Assembly (NCBI GenBank): GCA_009840005.1
Contig: VXOR01000044.1
Span: 103,986 to 110,288, forward strand
DNA length: 6,303 nucleotides
Origin: Gemmatimonadota bacterium
Lineage (GTDB): Bacteria; Latescibacterota; UBA2968; UBA8231
Direction of reading: 5' to 3'
In this document: piece after piece, positions 6,142-6,303 of the stretch
Layout: each line of letters opens with the position of its first letter
Position numbering within the stretch: the stretch's first letter is position 1
Translations under genes and position numbers: made by a program
Notes under the pieces: model-generated
The model's database searches: none
What the model was told of the DNA's origin: nothing
Seen by the model: only the letters and a program-made list of their open reading frames with translations

Positions 6142-6303
6142 AAAATATCTTGGCCGCCCCACGCAACCCATCCCTAAGATACGCCCTAAATCTAAATCAT
6201 ATATAGTTGCCTCAAGTTGAATTTCACTAGGCAAATATGCTTCTTTACACGTGATGTGTGACTTTTTTTCGTCGATGGCGATCCCTCGCCTATCTTATTT
6301 GTG
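6142..6303. other. Region without a recognised gene, upstream of the minus-strand gene
   Basis: No convincing coding frame, tRNA or known RNA was recognised here. It contains a CACGTG site (6248-6253), a weak hairpin followed by seven T (6245-6269) and a short GGCGA/TCGCC inverted repeat (6277-6290). The neighbouring gene to the right is outside the window. Confidence 0.5.

Noticed and set aside
5957..6166. Minus-strand open frame across the start of the secreted-protein gene
   Set aside because: It overlaps the real gene in another frame, covers its promoter and ribosome site, and shows no recognisable protein features.
6277..6290. GGCGA/TCGCC inverted repeat near the right edge
   Set aside because: Five pairs with a four-base loop and no U-tract on either strand; easily due to chance.

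Overview
The window looks like chromosome from an uncultured, fairly GC-rich Gram-negative bacterium of the FCB superphylum or a neighbour (Latescibacterota-, Gemmatimonadota- or KSB1-like). The main clue is the minus-strand gene at 4231-6072. It encodes a signal peptide, FG-GAP/VCBS calcium loops and a C-terminal tail with a YPNPFNP motif followed by a FlgD-like fold, a secretion/sorting-tail style common in those phyla. The taxonomic placement is inference; there is no rRNA or other marker here.

Layout, left to right. (1) Positions 2-925, +: the 3' part of a gene joining plant-type leucine-rich repeats to an alpha/beta-hydrolase domain. Its nucleophile elbow appears to carry Gly where the catalytic Ser should be. 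(2) Positions 1008-2071, +: a complete RES-Xre type II toxin-antitoxin module. A candidate promoter with a perfect GCCATATGGC palindrome in its spacer precedes an Xre/MbcA/ParS-family antitoxin (1089-1604) and a RES-domain NAD+-degrading toxin (1601-2071), which overlap by 4 nt (GTGA). (3) Positions 2178-4144, +: a likely two-gene operon of an AcuI/YhdH-type acrylyl-CoA reductase and an exported DUF4380-like protein, 11 nt apart. (4) Positions 4153-4185: a strong hairpin that can serve as a shared terminator for the convergent genes on either side. (5) Positions 4231-6072, -: the large secreted FG-GAP protein, with a perfect Shine-Dalgarno and a candidate promoter rich in short repeats. (6) Positions 6085-6303: upstream region without a recognisable gene.

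The genes do not form one pathway. The window mixes an accessory stress/defence-type TA module, a small metabolic operon and two repeat-rich, probably extracytoplasmic proteins. I found no clearly new multi-gene system. The observations most worth following are the LRR-hydrolase fusion with a substituted nucleophile, the palindrome in the TA promoter, and the coupling of a cytosolic acyl-CoA reductase gene to an exported mutarotase-like protein.
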